From positions 116,876,259 through 116,940,258 of the forward strand of contig OZ005653.1 in assembly GCA_963930645.1 (NCBI GenBank): a DNA stretch of 64,000 nucleotides. Direction: 5' to 3'. The notes below the pieces were generated by a model that saw only the letters and a program-made list of their open reading frames with translations, searched no databases and was not told the DNA's origin. The stretch is from Salticus scenicus. Taxonomy: Eukaryota; Arthropoda; Arachnida; Araneae; Salticidae. Position numbers and translations under genes: made by a program. Shown piece by piece: positions 22,336 to 34,987 of the stretch (within the stretch, counting starts at the first letter, position 1; every line of letters starts with the position of its first letter).

Positions 22336-23684
22336 TTAAAAGATTAAAGTTCAAAAAAGTAAATTCTTCAGAATGCAGAAAAATTAACAAACTCTATTGA
22401 TCACTACGTAATCTAATGTTATGTAAAATAGAATCCTTCTTAAAAAATTATGTTCGTAAACTAAAAGTAAAACAAAAAATTATTTATTCTACATAGATAT
22501 TCACTTTTATTATTTTATTATTATCATTTTTCTTTAATCTTATTATTATTTTCTTTTTTTAACATACATTTATTCTAAATTAGTTTCTCCAAAACTTAAC
22601 TCTTTTAGGAAAATTTGACATGTCTCGAATAAAATTCTATTCCATACAATTACCTTTTTAAAACAGTTATTTAAATTTGCGGTGAGAAAAAATCTCTTAG
22701 GATTCAACTGAGACACTTGGGAAAATTCATTTAATTTTTTAAAAATTGCATGATAAAGTTTTCAAGACAAAGCTTTTTTTTTTTCATATTTAATGGAAAC
22801 TTGATCAAATAGATAAATGATAGGACTTTTAAACTAAATAGATAAGATAAAGTTAGATAAACTTTTCTATGGAGTAACAAATATAAAGTAATTCAGTCGA
22901 AAGTCTTTGTTTTCGTTATTAAAAATATAGTTTACATTTTACTTTATTTTTAACTATATTTTTAATTATTATTTTGAGGTGAGTTTTGTTTGTTATATTT
23001 ATTTACTGATTTCCATACGGACAAATATTGCTCAAGTCTAAACATAACATAATAGAAACATGATCAAATAATCTATTTGATAACATATTTATTTATTTAT
23101 TTTTTTTTCAATATTACTATAGTTTTTTTAAAGCTTACATCTCTATGCAAGTTTTAAAAGTAGTTATAATGCTGTGTTAATTTTGGGTATTCAAAGAATG
23201 TATGTACATGTGTGTAAAAGCGTATAAGTGTATTAGTAGCATATATTCAAGGGGATTTAGGTAATCACTGATGGATAAATAATTTTTGAGATTGCATGCA
23301 TATTTTCCTTGAAGCACATTACATGCATTATTAGATAAAATTTAATCTTTTCAAAAAGTAAAACCCGTCTTCTCGTCCTCTTATTAGAAAAAAAAGAAAA
23401 AGAAAAGAAAAAGATGCAAGCGTTTTCTTTTTTTTTTTTTTTTTTTTTTTTTTTTGTGATTATAACTCGCATTTTGCAATTTCTTCTACTGACCCCTCTC
23501 AAAACCCGACGTATTCCTTCCTCGTCCGGAAGATACCGAAAACGACTGCGTTAATTTCCAAGATTCCCCAGTATTCTAATGTTACCCGTTCACCTTTTAT
23601 TCTTCCAAGACCATCACTTATTTAAAGGGATGAACTCACATGGTTTCCACCTGCAAAACATCAGTGTATTTCTTATGGGCTCTG

Positions 23685-23719
<35 letters not shown>

Positions 23720-25320
23720 AAATTCTGCTTACCTTTTCTTTTTCTTTCAAAAATAATGTGTTCTGTCTAACAAAAGCATAATGTGTTCTGTCAAACAAAA
23801 GCCAAATGGCAAGTGAATGTGAACATGCTATATATTATTTATGGAAGTGATCTTCTAATTACAAATCGTTGCAAGAGAAATTAGAGATAATAAGAAAAGA
23901 TCAGCCAGTTCCTAATTTTTTTAATTTTTCAGCTTTGTATAAGGATAAAAAACCGTTATTTCCCTCAGCACTTTGTTTACAAACGAGGCGAATGGATTTA
24001 ATATTTTTAAAAAGTGAGTTAAATAGGTTTTTTATATTTTAAATATAATAAAATTTATCTTTTTTCTATGTGTATATAAGTTTTTTTTTTCTTTCTTTCT
24101 TTCTTTCTTTTCTTTTTTTTTTTTTAATTAAATATTTAAAATGACTTATTTACTTCCATGTGCTTTTGAGTATGTGTATGTGTATATAAGTGCTTGTTAG
24201 AAAACCTACTAGAAAAAAAGTGAGAGATAACCCACTGCCTAAAAAGCCGCTACGTCACTGATGTGTATACATGTAAATACGTGATGTGTACACAATCTAT
24301 TTTTTGCAAGAACTTTAATATAATGAGTTTTAGGTGCAAAACAACCTTGCATTATATACACAGTTCAATTTAACTATGTTTAATGGGATTTTCTAAAGTG
24401 TATGTGTAGTGTATGTGAGTATTTCATAAATTTTTGCCAGCTGAAAAATTATTTTTAGAAAAATTCCAGAAAGGATTATTTTAATTTGTATTTGTATATT
24501 TCGATAAGTTGTAGGATCCTGTCCGTTTAGCGGATTTAAGCCATAGTTACTGATATTGCTCGTGAATAATCGACGAGAATAAACAATCAAGTGAATTTGA
24601 ATGTTTGTGATACAAGGAGCTAAGAAACATTCCATAAGCACATGAAATTTTAGGTAGTTATAGTTACTGCAAATTGCTATTCCTATTCATAGATAGGGTT
24701 GAAATAATTCTTTCGTAACACATACGAGAATTTGATTCTTTACATAGATTTCGAAAATATATATTTATATGTATTATCTGCATTTTTCTCTTTTTTTTTT
24801 TTTTTTTTTGCTAAACTTCATCTATTGAGGATGCTAAATTCAAAAAAGATCTCCATTTCTGTTTACCACGTACGGCTTATTTACAAAATAATGGGTTTAC
24901 AGTGAAAAATCATTCATTTTATTACCTGAAACTAAACATATTATTTTTATTAATTAAAAATACTATTCTTTCATGATATTACTTAACATTCTATGTTCAC
25001 TCTTTTACCTATGAAAACTTCTTTTTCTGTCCCTCTGAACACCCCTTCCACTGCCAACTGGAACTTTTTAAAATTGCTAAATATTTGTAAAACGTCAGTT
25101 TGAAATGCAGCATTTTGTATAAAAAGTCGATTTTCGAATCCAAACTTTTAGTAAATAGACGCGAGAACATGCCATTTTTTTTTATTTATTTTATTTTATT
25201 TATTTATTTATTTTTTTTTTTTTTTTGTAATAATCAGCTGATAAAACTTGCGCTTTCTTGTCTCTTATTGAAGAAACGCGACATTTTTGCGGTGATTGCC
25301 GAAATGCGACACTAGTTTAC
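22336..25320. other. AT-rich intergenic DNA
   Basis: No gene, RNA or element boundary was recognised. T-runs at 23,430-23,455, 23,690-23,715, 24,793-24,809 and 25,209-25,226 and a CTTT-rich tract near 24,090-24,125 create several spurious phenylalanine-rich frames. Confidence 0.4.
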
Positions 25321-25321
25321 T

Positions 25322-25850
25322 ACTGTTGTTTGCTTTCTCTTACTCATATATATCGTAAAAATAAGTATTGCTTTTTGGACTAGTTTTCGAAATTGAGATT
25401 TTGTTATATATACACGTTTCGAGGTCCCGTGAATCCCAAAATCGTGTTTTTAGTAGTTGGTCTGTGTGTCTGTGTGTTATCAGCCTAATGCAAGAACAAA
25501 TAATATCAGAAAATCCAAACTTGTTATTCTAAATGGGTTTCATATAGGGATGCTAAGCTAAACTTTTCGTTGAGATGAAGCAAATGGTTCGTGTAGAGGG
25601 ACACCCAAACGAATTCAAATGCATTATGTGTATGGGAAAAATTGCATGTAACTAGATTTTAACATCTATAGACTGCATTAAACCTAGTGAAACGAACATA
25701 TATTTCTTATATGCGTATTTCTTATATGCGTGTAAAACATGTTTCATGTAGAATATGAATATGGTATGCAAATTTATCACTGTTCGTTAACGGAGCTACA
25801 CAAAAGAACAAGATGACAGTGCGACAATACTTGAAAATTGATGAAAATGT
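25322..25850 (-). mobile_element. Truncated hairpin-ended element (HINE-like)
   Basis: It begins at a degraded 3' hairpin (GCTTTCTCTTACTCATATAT) and carries the family's internal landmarks: ACACGTTTCGAGGTCCCGTG, GTTATCAGCC, GAGATGAAGCAAATGGTTCG. The 5' end is missing. Non-coding. Confidence 0.55.
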
Positions 25851-25964
25851 ATTTCAGGTTGAGCTGTGTGTTACTAATATAGGATTATCTTTATGTGAAC
25901 AATGAGGTGTGTACATAAGAATCAGAAGATATACAGGGATGCCAAAATTTAAGCCATAATATTC

Positions 25965-27300
25965 TTTTTTACTTTCTCTTACCCTTACGGAAGAGAAAGT
26001 ATTGTTTTAGGCTCAAATTTTCGAAAGTGAGTATTTGTTATATTTACATGTTTTGAGGTCCCCTGGATACGAAAATCATGTTTTCAGCGAATGGTCTATG
26101 TGTGTGTGTGTGTTTGCCTGTCTGTGTGTCTGTTATCAGCATATCTGAAAAGAAAATAATGGCAGAAATTTCAAAATCGGTATTCTAAATGTGTATCATA
26201 TTGGGATGCTACACTAAGCTTTTCGTCGAGATGAAGCAAATGGTTCGTGTACAGGGACACTCAAAAGTATTCAAATACATTACGTCTGTGGGGGAAATTG
26301 CAGGTAAGCAGAGTTCAAAACAAAATGAAACGAATATGTATTTTTTGTAATAGAGATAGTCAACTGGGAAAAAAAATTGTGTATGTAGGAGCCTCGCCTC
26401 CCCCTCCCCCCTGGGGGGGAAGTAAATTGATATGATGAGTATCTTTCAAAAGAGCTCGCCTTTAAAACGAATGGTTGAACCATCGATTTGCGATAATTTA
26501 AAATAAAGTTATCGATTTTTTAATTTTTAACATTTTTTTTTTAATGTAATATTGAGAATAAATTCAACTTTTTTTTGATATTTAGTGTTATACTACTTCT
26601 CTAATATGGAAATCGTATGCATTATCATGGATGATAATTTTTTTAAATAATAATTTTAATAAATTATTTTTACTGAGTGAATTTGTATAGGAAAATATGG
26701 AAAGAAGTCATGTGGTGGCCACAACACGCTAGTTATTTGTTTTTAATGGGTGTGCTTTACTAATAATATTTTACTATTTCCAAGAAAGCTGTTAGGGAAT
26801 TGAAAGAAATTCCTCACGGAGATATGGTTCACAATGTATGTTTTAAGCTATTATTCATCTCTTGCCATCAAGATTTTTAACGTTTGATCTTTGTCTGTGT
26901 CTCTTAGAGTAACTTAAAAACGAATAATTTTAGAAGATCCAAAAGTTGTATTTTGATGTCAATATAAGTTTGTTGCTTAAAAAGTTTGATCAAGATTGAT
27001 AAGTTTCAATGAATGTTGCGTGTGAAAATTGTCTTTATAATTTTAAATAAACTTTTAATTTTAATAACAGAATTAAATTCTATATAAATGTAGGTGCATT
27101 AATGAAAATGGGGTGATGAGGGGGGCGGTAGTCCCCCTCACACAGAACTAATTATCATATAAAACACTTCCGAAGCCTAATTTGAATTGTTTAACATAAG
27201 CTTACATAACAGTACTCGTTATCTTACCTCTTAATCTCCAACCTGTATTTATAGTATTAAATTTCAAGGTAAGAGAATGTCGTGTGAGTGACACACCAGA
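25965..27300 (-). mobile_element. Composite hairpin-ended element (two 5' ends)
   Basis: The 3' hairpin is at 25,971-26,000 (ACTTTCTCTTACCC and GGAAGAGAAAGT). Reading leftward from the other side, one 5' end of the GTTGTGG-CCA-CCACAT type closes at 26,732. A second of the GTGTG type (AGAGAATGTCGTGTGAGTGA then CACACCAGA) closes at 27,300. The stretch 26,733-27,300 is similar to 27,425-27,896 and to 55,420-55,819. It may be two fused elements or a mosaic. A G/C hairpin GAGGGGGGCGGTAGTCCCCC lies at about 27,118-27,137. Confidence 0.5.
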
Positions 27301-27424
27301 TTATTATTGTCAGTGAAACTGCTTTACTATAATATTTTACCAAGTCCAGGAAAACTGCTCAGGATTCCTAATAACCATATTGTAATTAGTGTATTTGTTT
27401 TAATCTAAATATTTATCGCTTGGT

Positions 27425-27896
27425 TTTTTGTGTATTTACACGTTTTGAGGCATCCTGAATTCAAAAGTCCAACTTTTAACGTTTGATCTTTGTCTGTGTC
27501 TCTTTGAGTAAATTAAAAACAAATAATTTCCGGTGATCCAAACATTGCATTTTGGAGTTAATAGTTTGTTACTAGGAAAATTTGATCAAGATTCATAAGT
27601 TTCAAGGAATGTTACGCATGAAAGTTGTCTGGATAATTTTAAATGAACTTTTCAATTTAATAACACATTTAAATTCTATATAAATGTAGGTACTATAATG
27701 ATACGTGGGTTTAAATGGGGAGGTAGTCCCTTCACACAAAATTATTTGTCAAATGAAGCTGTTCCGAAGCCTAATTTGAATTATTTTAACACAAGTTTTC
27801 TTAACAGTACTCGTTATCTTACCCCTTAATCTCCAATCTGTATTTATAATATTAAATTTCAGGGAAAGAGAAAGTCGTGTGAATAATACACTAGAT
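27425..27896 (-). mobile_element. Truncated hairpin-ended element, 5' half
   Basis: Similar to 26,870-27,300, it ends in GAAAGAGAAAGTCGTGTGAA then TAATACACTAGA (27,864-27,896), a slightly decayed 5' terminus. The 3' hairpin is absent. Shares the phrase ACGTTTGATCTTTGTCTGTG. Confidence 0.5.
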
Positions 27897-28713
27897 TATA
27901 TTCTTTAAATTGTATTTAATCGCAACTAATTTTTGAAATACATTATTATTTTGCTGCTTGTCGACAAAAGTCTGTTTTCTTACAATTTATTCCTAAAATA
28001 GATGTTTATTTCGGTGCAAATCATCAAAAATTTTGCTTTTTAGATGCCTAATTTCTGAAATATACCATATTTTTTGCGTTTATTTAAAATTTAATTAAAT
28101 TTAAGTTTAATTGCAGAATGCAGTGTTTCCATGATACATAATAACATACATCATTCATTATTTTAGTTGCGAAAATTAAGAATTTTTTTTTTTTTTTTTT
28201 TTTTTAGGACTGAGGCCTATTAGTCTCAATCAGGGATTTTTGCGGTGTCATTTTTATATAGTTGTATATTTATCGAAATCTAAAATTTATCGAAAAATTA
28301 ACTGAATAATTTGAAAGCAATGTTATAATTTGAAAAAAAAAAAAAAAAAAAACTAATAAATAGTCCTCCGTCTTAAACTAAATTCTGCTTTTACCAGAAT
28401 TTCTTAAAAATCATTTTTTTTTTTTTTTTTTTTTTTTTGGAAAGGAAAAAAAAAATAATAATAATAATCAGTATCGAAGCAAACACTGACGAAAAAAATT
28501 TTTTTTTAATAATTTTGAAATAGGAAATAAAAAGTGCGCGGGCAAAATGAAATAAATTTAAGTAAAAAAATGAATTTAATGATTTAATTTTTTATATAAA
28601 ACATGATCGCGTGCTATCTTAAAAAGTAGATGTAAAATTTAAAGTTTACGTGGTGTGTGTAGCATCTGTAAAAATTGTTTTAAGAAATAGAATAGAATAA
28701 AGAAAAGAACGAT
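27897..28713. other. AT-rich intergenic DNA
   Basis: No gene recognised. Homopolymers: T-run 28,182-28,204, A-run 28,333-28,352, T-run 28,416-28,438. Confidence 0.4.
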
Positions 28714-28917
28714 GTTTTTACATAGGAATTTTGAAAAATTCCTATGTAAAAAAAAAGTAGAGTTAATACTGTTTTGTTAAATAAATCCTTGTCGAACCAT
28801 GTTCCAAGACTGACAAAGAACATGATTCGACAAGGATTTATTTAACAAAACAGTATTAACTCTATTGTTTTTACATAGGAATTTTTGCTAGTGTTCGGTT
28901 ACTTTTGTTACCGATTG
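28714..28917. mobile_element. Palindromic Tc1-like MITE with replaced left arm
   Basis: The right arm is intact: ACATAGGAATTTTTGCTAGT then GTTCGGTTACTTTTGTTACC then GATTG|TA. The internal inverted repeat (TTTTGTTAAATAAATCCTTG and its reverse) is also intact. On the left, the terminal GTAACAAAAG...CTAGCAAAA segment is absent. It is replaced by an inverted copy of the adjacent TTTTTACATAGGAATTTT block, making a small hairpin at about 28,714-28,750. Compare 57,976-58,188 and 58,647-58,859. Confidence 0.75.
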
Positions 28918-29599
28918 TATGTTCAAAATAATAGGTAGATGTGACGTCAGAAAAAAAAAAAAAAGAAAATGCCATTTTTAATAAACTTCATTTATTAGAG
29001 ATGATAGCGTATTTATTTCTTATTTCCTAAATATTTATTTTATTTTATTTATTTTATTTTTATTTTTTATTTTATTTATTTATTTTTAACCAAAGTTTTG
29101 AGAAATATTGTGGACAAGTTCTTTTAATGATTGAAAAGGCTTAGGTAATATATTAAAATTGATAATTTTGAAATGTAAATAAATATTTGGATATGAAAAT
29201 AATTATTGGTGGCTATTATAAACTTATTAAAATTACATATATCAGGTACTACTACTCTTTAGCTATGTACTTATATATATATGTGTGTATACTAACCTTT
29301 AAGAACATGGGCGGCGTAAAAAGTACGCCAATCGGTGAAAAGATAGCTGCGAATTCCATAATAATTACGTGATTAACACCTGAATTTTATTACTTTTTTT
29401 TTAAGTCGCCATTTTATTTTCTTTAAACCCTAGGTGGAGGCTGTCGAGTGAGCTTTTTCAAATCTACATACCAAAAAGAATTAGAATATCACTTGACCAG
29501 TAACAATAATCAAGAATTTATTGCTTGTTTTCATAGCAAACTTTCGAATTAAACGTCTAAAATTGTTTGATTGATTCGAGAGTAGTTTCGGTGGCTTTT
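28918..29599. other. AT-rich intergenic DNA
   Basis: No supported gene. A short less AT-biased segment at 29,306-29,372 reads MGGVKSTPIGEKIAANS in a plus frame; it is too short to assign. Confidence 0.35.
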
Positions 29600-29765
29600 A
29601 TGTGAGTTTTAAAGTGCTTTAAGTCACTATGACAATTTGCGACGATTTGCAATTCCCTTCTTGGGGTAGACCGAAGACATGCTATAATAATTTTGATACT
29701 TAGCGGAGGGGATGGCTACCCCGCTTCGGAAATCCCCAAATCATTCGAGAGTGGATCGCTTCCTT
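29600..29765 (-). mobile_element. Diverged SINE fragment (second tRNA-SINE family)
   Basis: GCGACGATTTGCAATTCCCT, AGACCGAAGACATGCTATAA and GGAGGGGATGGCTACCCCGC correspond in order to 46,437-46,540 of the intact copy. Both head and tail are lost. Confidence 0.45.
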
Positions 29766-31305
29766 TATAGTTTTAGAAATGATTAGACGTTAGAAGTCTG
29801 TAAATCATTCAGAAAATTGCAATAACTGCATTATTAATTAAGATAGAGCTTTCGTATTTGTTCTTAACTCTAAAATAGTACTTTTCTTTTTTTCATCACT
29901 AAATTCGACACCAATCATGAACTCCGTAAAAACTATTATTTTCATTGTATTTGTTACACATCTAGTTTCTTCGAAAGAACAATTCTAATAAAATAATGGT
30001 GCCTAATTTTTTGGAATTATGTAACATTAAAATGATACCCCATATTTAAAAGAAACTCCAGTAATCTAAATTCGAAAATAAAATCACAGAAAAAGTCCAA
30101 AAAGTTAATTTAATCTCGTTATTTAAAATGTATTTTGTCTAAATTAGATTTTCTAAAAGATTTAGTATATTGGAAAGAAATAAAAATAGGCTCCATGTAA
30201 ACGTTATATCGTAATGAGATAAAAACATAATGACTTCAACTAAAAATAAGAAAATTGCTTCGGTTATTCATCTCAATTACCATTGGAACATTTTCTTTAG
30301 ATATTCTACTTAATAATTCAAGATCAGTGCGATGTTTCTTGGTTATATTAGATTTTATACCAAAGCTTAAAGAATTTTTTTTCTTTAAGTATAGTTTTCT
30401 TTTATCTGATAACATTAAGGCTTGCGATTCTAAAGTATATAATAGGAAATTTCGAATTAAAAATAAAGTAACTCATTCTAACATTATTATTTTTGCAGAG
30501 ATTAAACACAGTCTTGAATTAACTTATCCGCTTATTCTTTGCAATTGTAAAAAAAAAAAAAAAAATCTGAATGTTGGTGTTTTCAAAGGATATATATTTT
30601 TTTTTTTCCTTTCAATGATAAAACTCCCATTTATGTTCTTATAAATACTTTTCTTTAATTAAAACAGTATCATCATATATCTTTATAAAATACTTAATTT
30701 ACTTGAGAAAAATTAGCATTTTACAAAATATATTTGAAATCATGTAGGAATTGTATAATTAATTTTTTTTCTAAAAATTACCGAATTGATTTCTTGTTAT
30801 CTTTAGTGAGAATTTTATTTAAACTGTAGGAATGTATAAATATCAAAATCAACTAGATTTGTAATAAATATTTTATTAATATTTTATATTAATATGTATT
30901 ATTAATAAATGTAATTATTACATTTAATTAGTATTAATATTTTAGTGTAAACAAATATAAATATTGTTAATTTTCCTTTTATTTCGAAGAAAAAGTATAC
31001 AAAAAAAGAGTTTTTTTTTTTAAATGAATCCCACATTTTGAATGCAAAGACAGTATGACATACTTTTCTTTCATATTAATCGAAAGCATCATTATTCATA
31101 ACGTGAGTTTAATTACAATTACATACATATTAATACTCAATGTTAGAGAGTTCATATGCGAAAATTATTTGTGCTACATTGCAGATTTAGTTCCTTATGT
31201 TATCTTTTTAGTGTACTGTGAAATTATTTTGAACAGTGGCATTTTTTAAAATAATTTTTACGACATTTGAAATTTTGTTATATTTGTGCACTTTGTTTGT
31301 AATTA
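29766..31305. other. AT-rich intergenic DNA
   Basis: No gene recognised. The 129-codon plus frame at 30,255-30,644 is rich in F, I, K and L, spans A- and T-runs, has no domain and is probably chance. Confidence 0.4.
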
Positions 31306-31498
31306 TAGGGGGTCACAGCGTTCCTATATTTTTACGATCATTTAATTATATTGCCACCATAATTTTCAAAAAGAAATTTTTCTTAATAGTTTTTAGGTTA
31401 TAATCGCACTAAAACTCCCAAGAAACTTTTCTTTCTAGAAATTGTGGTGTAAGTATATTGAAACGATCGTAAAAATATAGGAACGCTGCGACCCCCTG
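31306..31498. mobile_element. Palindromic hAT-like MITE (193 bp)
   Basis: The left end TAGGGGGTCACAGCGTTCCT and the right end, reversed CAGGGGGTCGCAGCGTTCCT, continue inverted through ATATTTTTACGATC and beyond. TAATTA occurs directly at both flanks (31,300-31,305 and 31,499-31,504); extending the match gives TGTAATTA if the tip is shorter. CAGGGGGTC-type ends fit hAT. Non-coding. Confidence 0.65.
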
Positions 31499-32973
31499 TA
31501 ATTACTCATATATACTTGCAAGGTTTAATGTAATATTTATTTATATGAATGATCCATTGAATAATAAAACTGTATCTTGTGTAATAGATTGATATTTCAG
31601 TAATCTTATAAGATAAATTTAATATTTTTTAATGCTTGCCCCGAGTATAGAGCTGAGGGTCAAAAGCTGCAGACTCAGGTCGGGTTTGGGTCAAGTTTAT
31701 CTTACTCATGTATGATTCTAAAGTACGCATACAGATATACATTTTTTAAAAAAACTGAACTCATGAAATAACAAATTGTCTGAATTCATTTAAATAGGAA
31801 GGTCCATATACTTACTTGTAGAAGAAAGCTAAAAATTTATCTTTATTTCATGTAATTATTTTGTTTACTTTATAACTAAAATCTTTTTTAAAAGTTAATA
31901 ACTAATTAATTAACTGCTTCCTTTCTTAGAAAAAATCAGCGAAAACTATTTATCTATAAGTTAGGTTCAAATACCTTCCATACACTGTTTTCCATATTTC
32001 ATTAAAGTGATCAGATATCCTAAAAATTCCTAACTTATTAAGTTACCTCTTATTACCATAAAAACTTTTTTTTATATGTATTCAGACATTATTTTTTAAA
32101 TTAAATAATAAAAACTATGATATTTTTAATACTACTATGCAGTATGATGTATAATATCCAAAATAATAGCTATCCTAATTTTAAAAGTCCTGATTTCAAA
32201 TTTATGAAAATAACCATTTCATTTAAATACTAAAATAGCGTTACCTAATGTTTTTTCCTTCATCTCTGCTCTGGATTTCGTTTAATATGTCCAATAATAT
32301 GACTATTTTTAAACGCAAAGCGGAGTGAAAAATTAAAGCATATGCAGGAGGTTGTTTTATTGCCTATTAGATTTTATTATATTTTGGGAAAGATATAAAA
32401 ATCTTATGTTTCATAAATATAGAAATGCTGATTATAATAATTATACCACATTTACCTGACAATTTTCATTCAGTTCCACATTTTAATAGCTTTTATAATA
32501 TAATGCAATAAAAGTTCGTCTCATGTTTATCTATATTTATGGAATGAAGATGATACAAAAGCGATGAAAAATTCAAATTATTTTTGTTTATTTATTCAGT
32601 GGAATTTTTTGCAATTTTTATTATTCACTTTTATTTAAGTGTAATCGAATTAACGAATGAATATAATTAAAGCAAATTTATATTCATTTTTGAGGATATT
32701 GGTATTTATCATCAAACATGTTTAAAATATGTTGCATATGTTAAGAAAATATAGCTTAAAAATAAACTTTTTTTTATTTTTTTTTTGTCTTTGAAAGCTT
32801 GTTTTATGCAGTAAGTGTATAACAAGGGAATGTAAACGTGTAACGGATAACAGAAATTTTTAAAACAATTAGAAATTCAAAGCAGCATGGATATAATTAG
32901 AAAACAGTATTTTAAACTGTGATCAATCTAACATGATATGATGGTTAAACTTTAAATCTTCTTCTTTATAAAA
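31499..32973. other. AT-rich intergenic DNA
   Basis: Nothing recognised apart from A/T runs. Confidence 0.4.
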
Positions 32974-33165
32974 TCAATACAAGCACTACCAATTTCGAAA
33001 CGACACGTAGCCTTTCTTCTTTAGGTGCAAACAACACGTGCTGCCTCGACATCTTGGAGACAAACAACAGTGTGTTTATTTTGCCGCTAAGGTAGTGGGA
33101 ACGTGTTTTTTGCACCTGGAGAAGAAAGGTCATAGCCTTTTGAAACCGGTAGTGCTTTGATTTTA
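32974..33165. repeat. Inverted repeat with hammerhead-like motifs in both arms
   Basis: The left arm GCACTACCAATTTCGAAAC...TTTCTTCTTTAGGTGCAAA is the reverse of the right arm TTTGCACCTGGAGAAGAAAG...TTTTGAAACCGGTAGTGC, with a ~60-bp centre. Each arm, read outward, has the form CTGRAGA-stem-GAAAC, reminiscent of degenerate hammerhead cores found in Penelope-like and related retroelements. Origin is uncertain; it could simply be a MITE. Confidence 0.4.
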
Positions 33166-33328
33166 AGGTGTGTCCAGAAGTTTTAAAGTTTAAATATTTA
33201 TTGTACACCAGTTCTTAAATTTATAAATGGATATGATATTACTTTAAAAGAAAATAAATAAATAAAGTGTGCTGGAAAGTAAAATATTTTTTCACATTAA
33301 AAATGTCATGCAGCATATAAATCACATA

Positions 33329-33830
33329 TTTTACTTTTTCTTACCCACATATAGCAAAGAAATAGTCTTTTTAGGCAGAAATTTTCTGCTGAGTTTGTTC
33401 TAAATTTCCGACTTTATTCTAAATTTTTTCTACTTTGAAGTTCCCTAAATCCGAAAATAATATATTTTGCGGATGGTCTGAGAGTCTCTCTGTACGCGAG
33501 CGCGCATATGTGTGCCTGTTATTTGTACAACTACAAAACAGATATTAGCAGAAATTTAAAAATTCTAAATTTGTATCACATGGTAACATGGTAATATTAC
33601 ATGAAACTTTTTACTGAGATCAGTAAAATGGTTCATGTATCAAGGCTTAGAAAAGAATTCAAACACATTACGTCTGCGAGCGGAGTTTTGTGTTGGTACA
33701 TTTTAATATCTTTAAACTGAAATAAACATAGTTAAATTAACATCATATGCTACAAATGATAATCCATACTGAAAACTATTTACTATTCGCTTACTAGGCC
33801 ACACGAAATAATTGAGATATTTTAGGTATT
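33329..33830 (-). mobile_element. Truncated, decayed hairpin-ended element
   Basis: The 3' hairpin is degenerate (TTACTTTTTCTTACCCACATA...AAAGAAATAG). Internal landmarks include AGTAAAATGGTTCATGTATC, CAAACACATTACGTCTGCG and GTTCCCTAAATCCGAAAATA. The 5' end is not found. Confidence 0.5.
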
Positions 33831-34769
33831 TTAGTTGAACAGTGCTGGAAACGCATTTTAAGTTGTGTTGTGTGTTTTACTTTTTCGGGTTATTTTTTTA
33901 AAAACCTCTAAATTTAGGTACAATAAGGAATGTTTATATAATTTATAGTTAACATACAGAGCTGAATATTAGTTGAATAAGTTTCAAAGAGTCATCTAAG
34001 GAAAATTCTGGGAATATTAAAAAAAAAAAAAAAAAAAAAAAATTCATTTAGATAAAAGCCTCAAATGTTTGATAAATAAAGCTATAATATTGAAACGGGT
34101 TACTCAAGTTGACGGTATAAACTCGTATAGAATATTGCTGTTTATTAAACTACTTTCAACTATTTTAAAGGTGTATCAGAAATTTCTGCTTAGATACATC
34201 GAATATATCTAATTTCTTCTTAGAAATAGAAAACTATTCTTATGCATTCTTGAAAGTAATTTAAATCCAAATCTCTACTCTAAATTATTAGAATGAAAAT
34301 AAACGTTTAACAAAGTTCTTCTAAATCTTTCATACATTTTTCAAATTCTAAATTGGAAGAGAGCAAGACGTTTGATTCTAAATTATAGACGGGATTTTTG
34401 ACTGAAAATATAACATTAAAGTACATTTTGAAGATAACAAATTCTTTGAAAGAAGATTTAAGTACACATAGAAAATAAATGAAATATTCAAAGGAATTTC
34501 TACAGTAATAAGCAAACCTTTAAAAAGAACAAAAAAAGGATCTGGCATATTATGATTATTTTACATTTTATCATATATACTTATATTTTTTATAATAAAT
34601 ATATTCATGCAATATAAATGCATAGTATTTTATAGTATGATTTTCTAGAATATTGTGCCAAAAAAATAATAATTCATATACATAAAAATAAATTGTTCCA
34701 CGTGCCTTTTTTTATAAAATTTGCTACAGTGCAGTGAAAATTATTTAACTGCTTTTTCCAATTGCAAAA

Positions 34770-34831
<62 letters not shown>

Positions 34832-34925
34832 TAATAAACACTCTCTGAAAATTATCGACTTTATTTAAACATTTAATTTCATACTGAAAAATATCTTTAT
34901 TCAATTTAGTTATATGTTTATCATA
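33831..34925. other. AT-rich intergenic DNA with AAT microsatellite
   Basis: No gene. An (ATA)n microsatellite spans about 34,771-34,839 and produces a poly-isoleucine pseudo-frame on the minus strand. A-run at 34,019-34,041. Confidence 0.5.
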
Positions 34926-34951
34926 CAGGGTGGACAAAAGGTCAACTATCA

Positions 34952-34987
<36 letters not shown>

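Noticed and set aside
30255..30644. 129-codon plus-strand frame
   Set aside because: Composition follows AT-rich DNA and homopolymer runs (F, I, K, L), and no domain, repeat match or splice structure is visible.
34674..34952. 92-codon minus frame with a long isoleucine run
   Set aside because: Produced by an AAT microsatellite.
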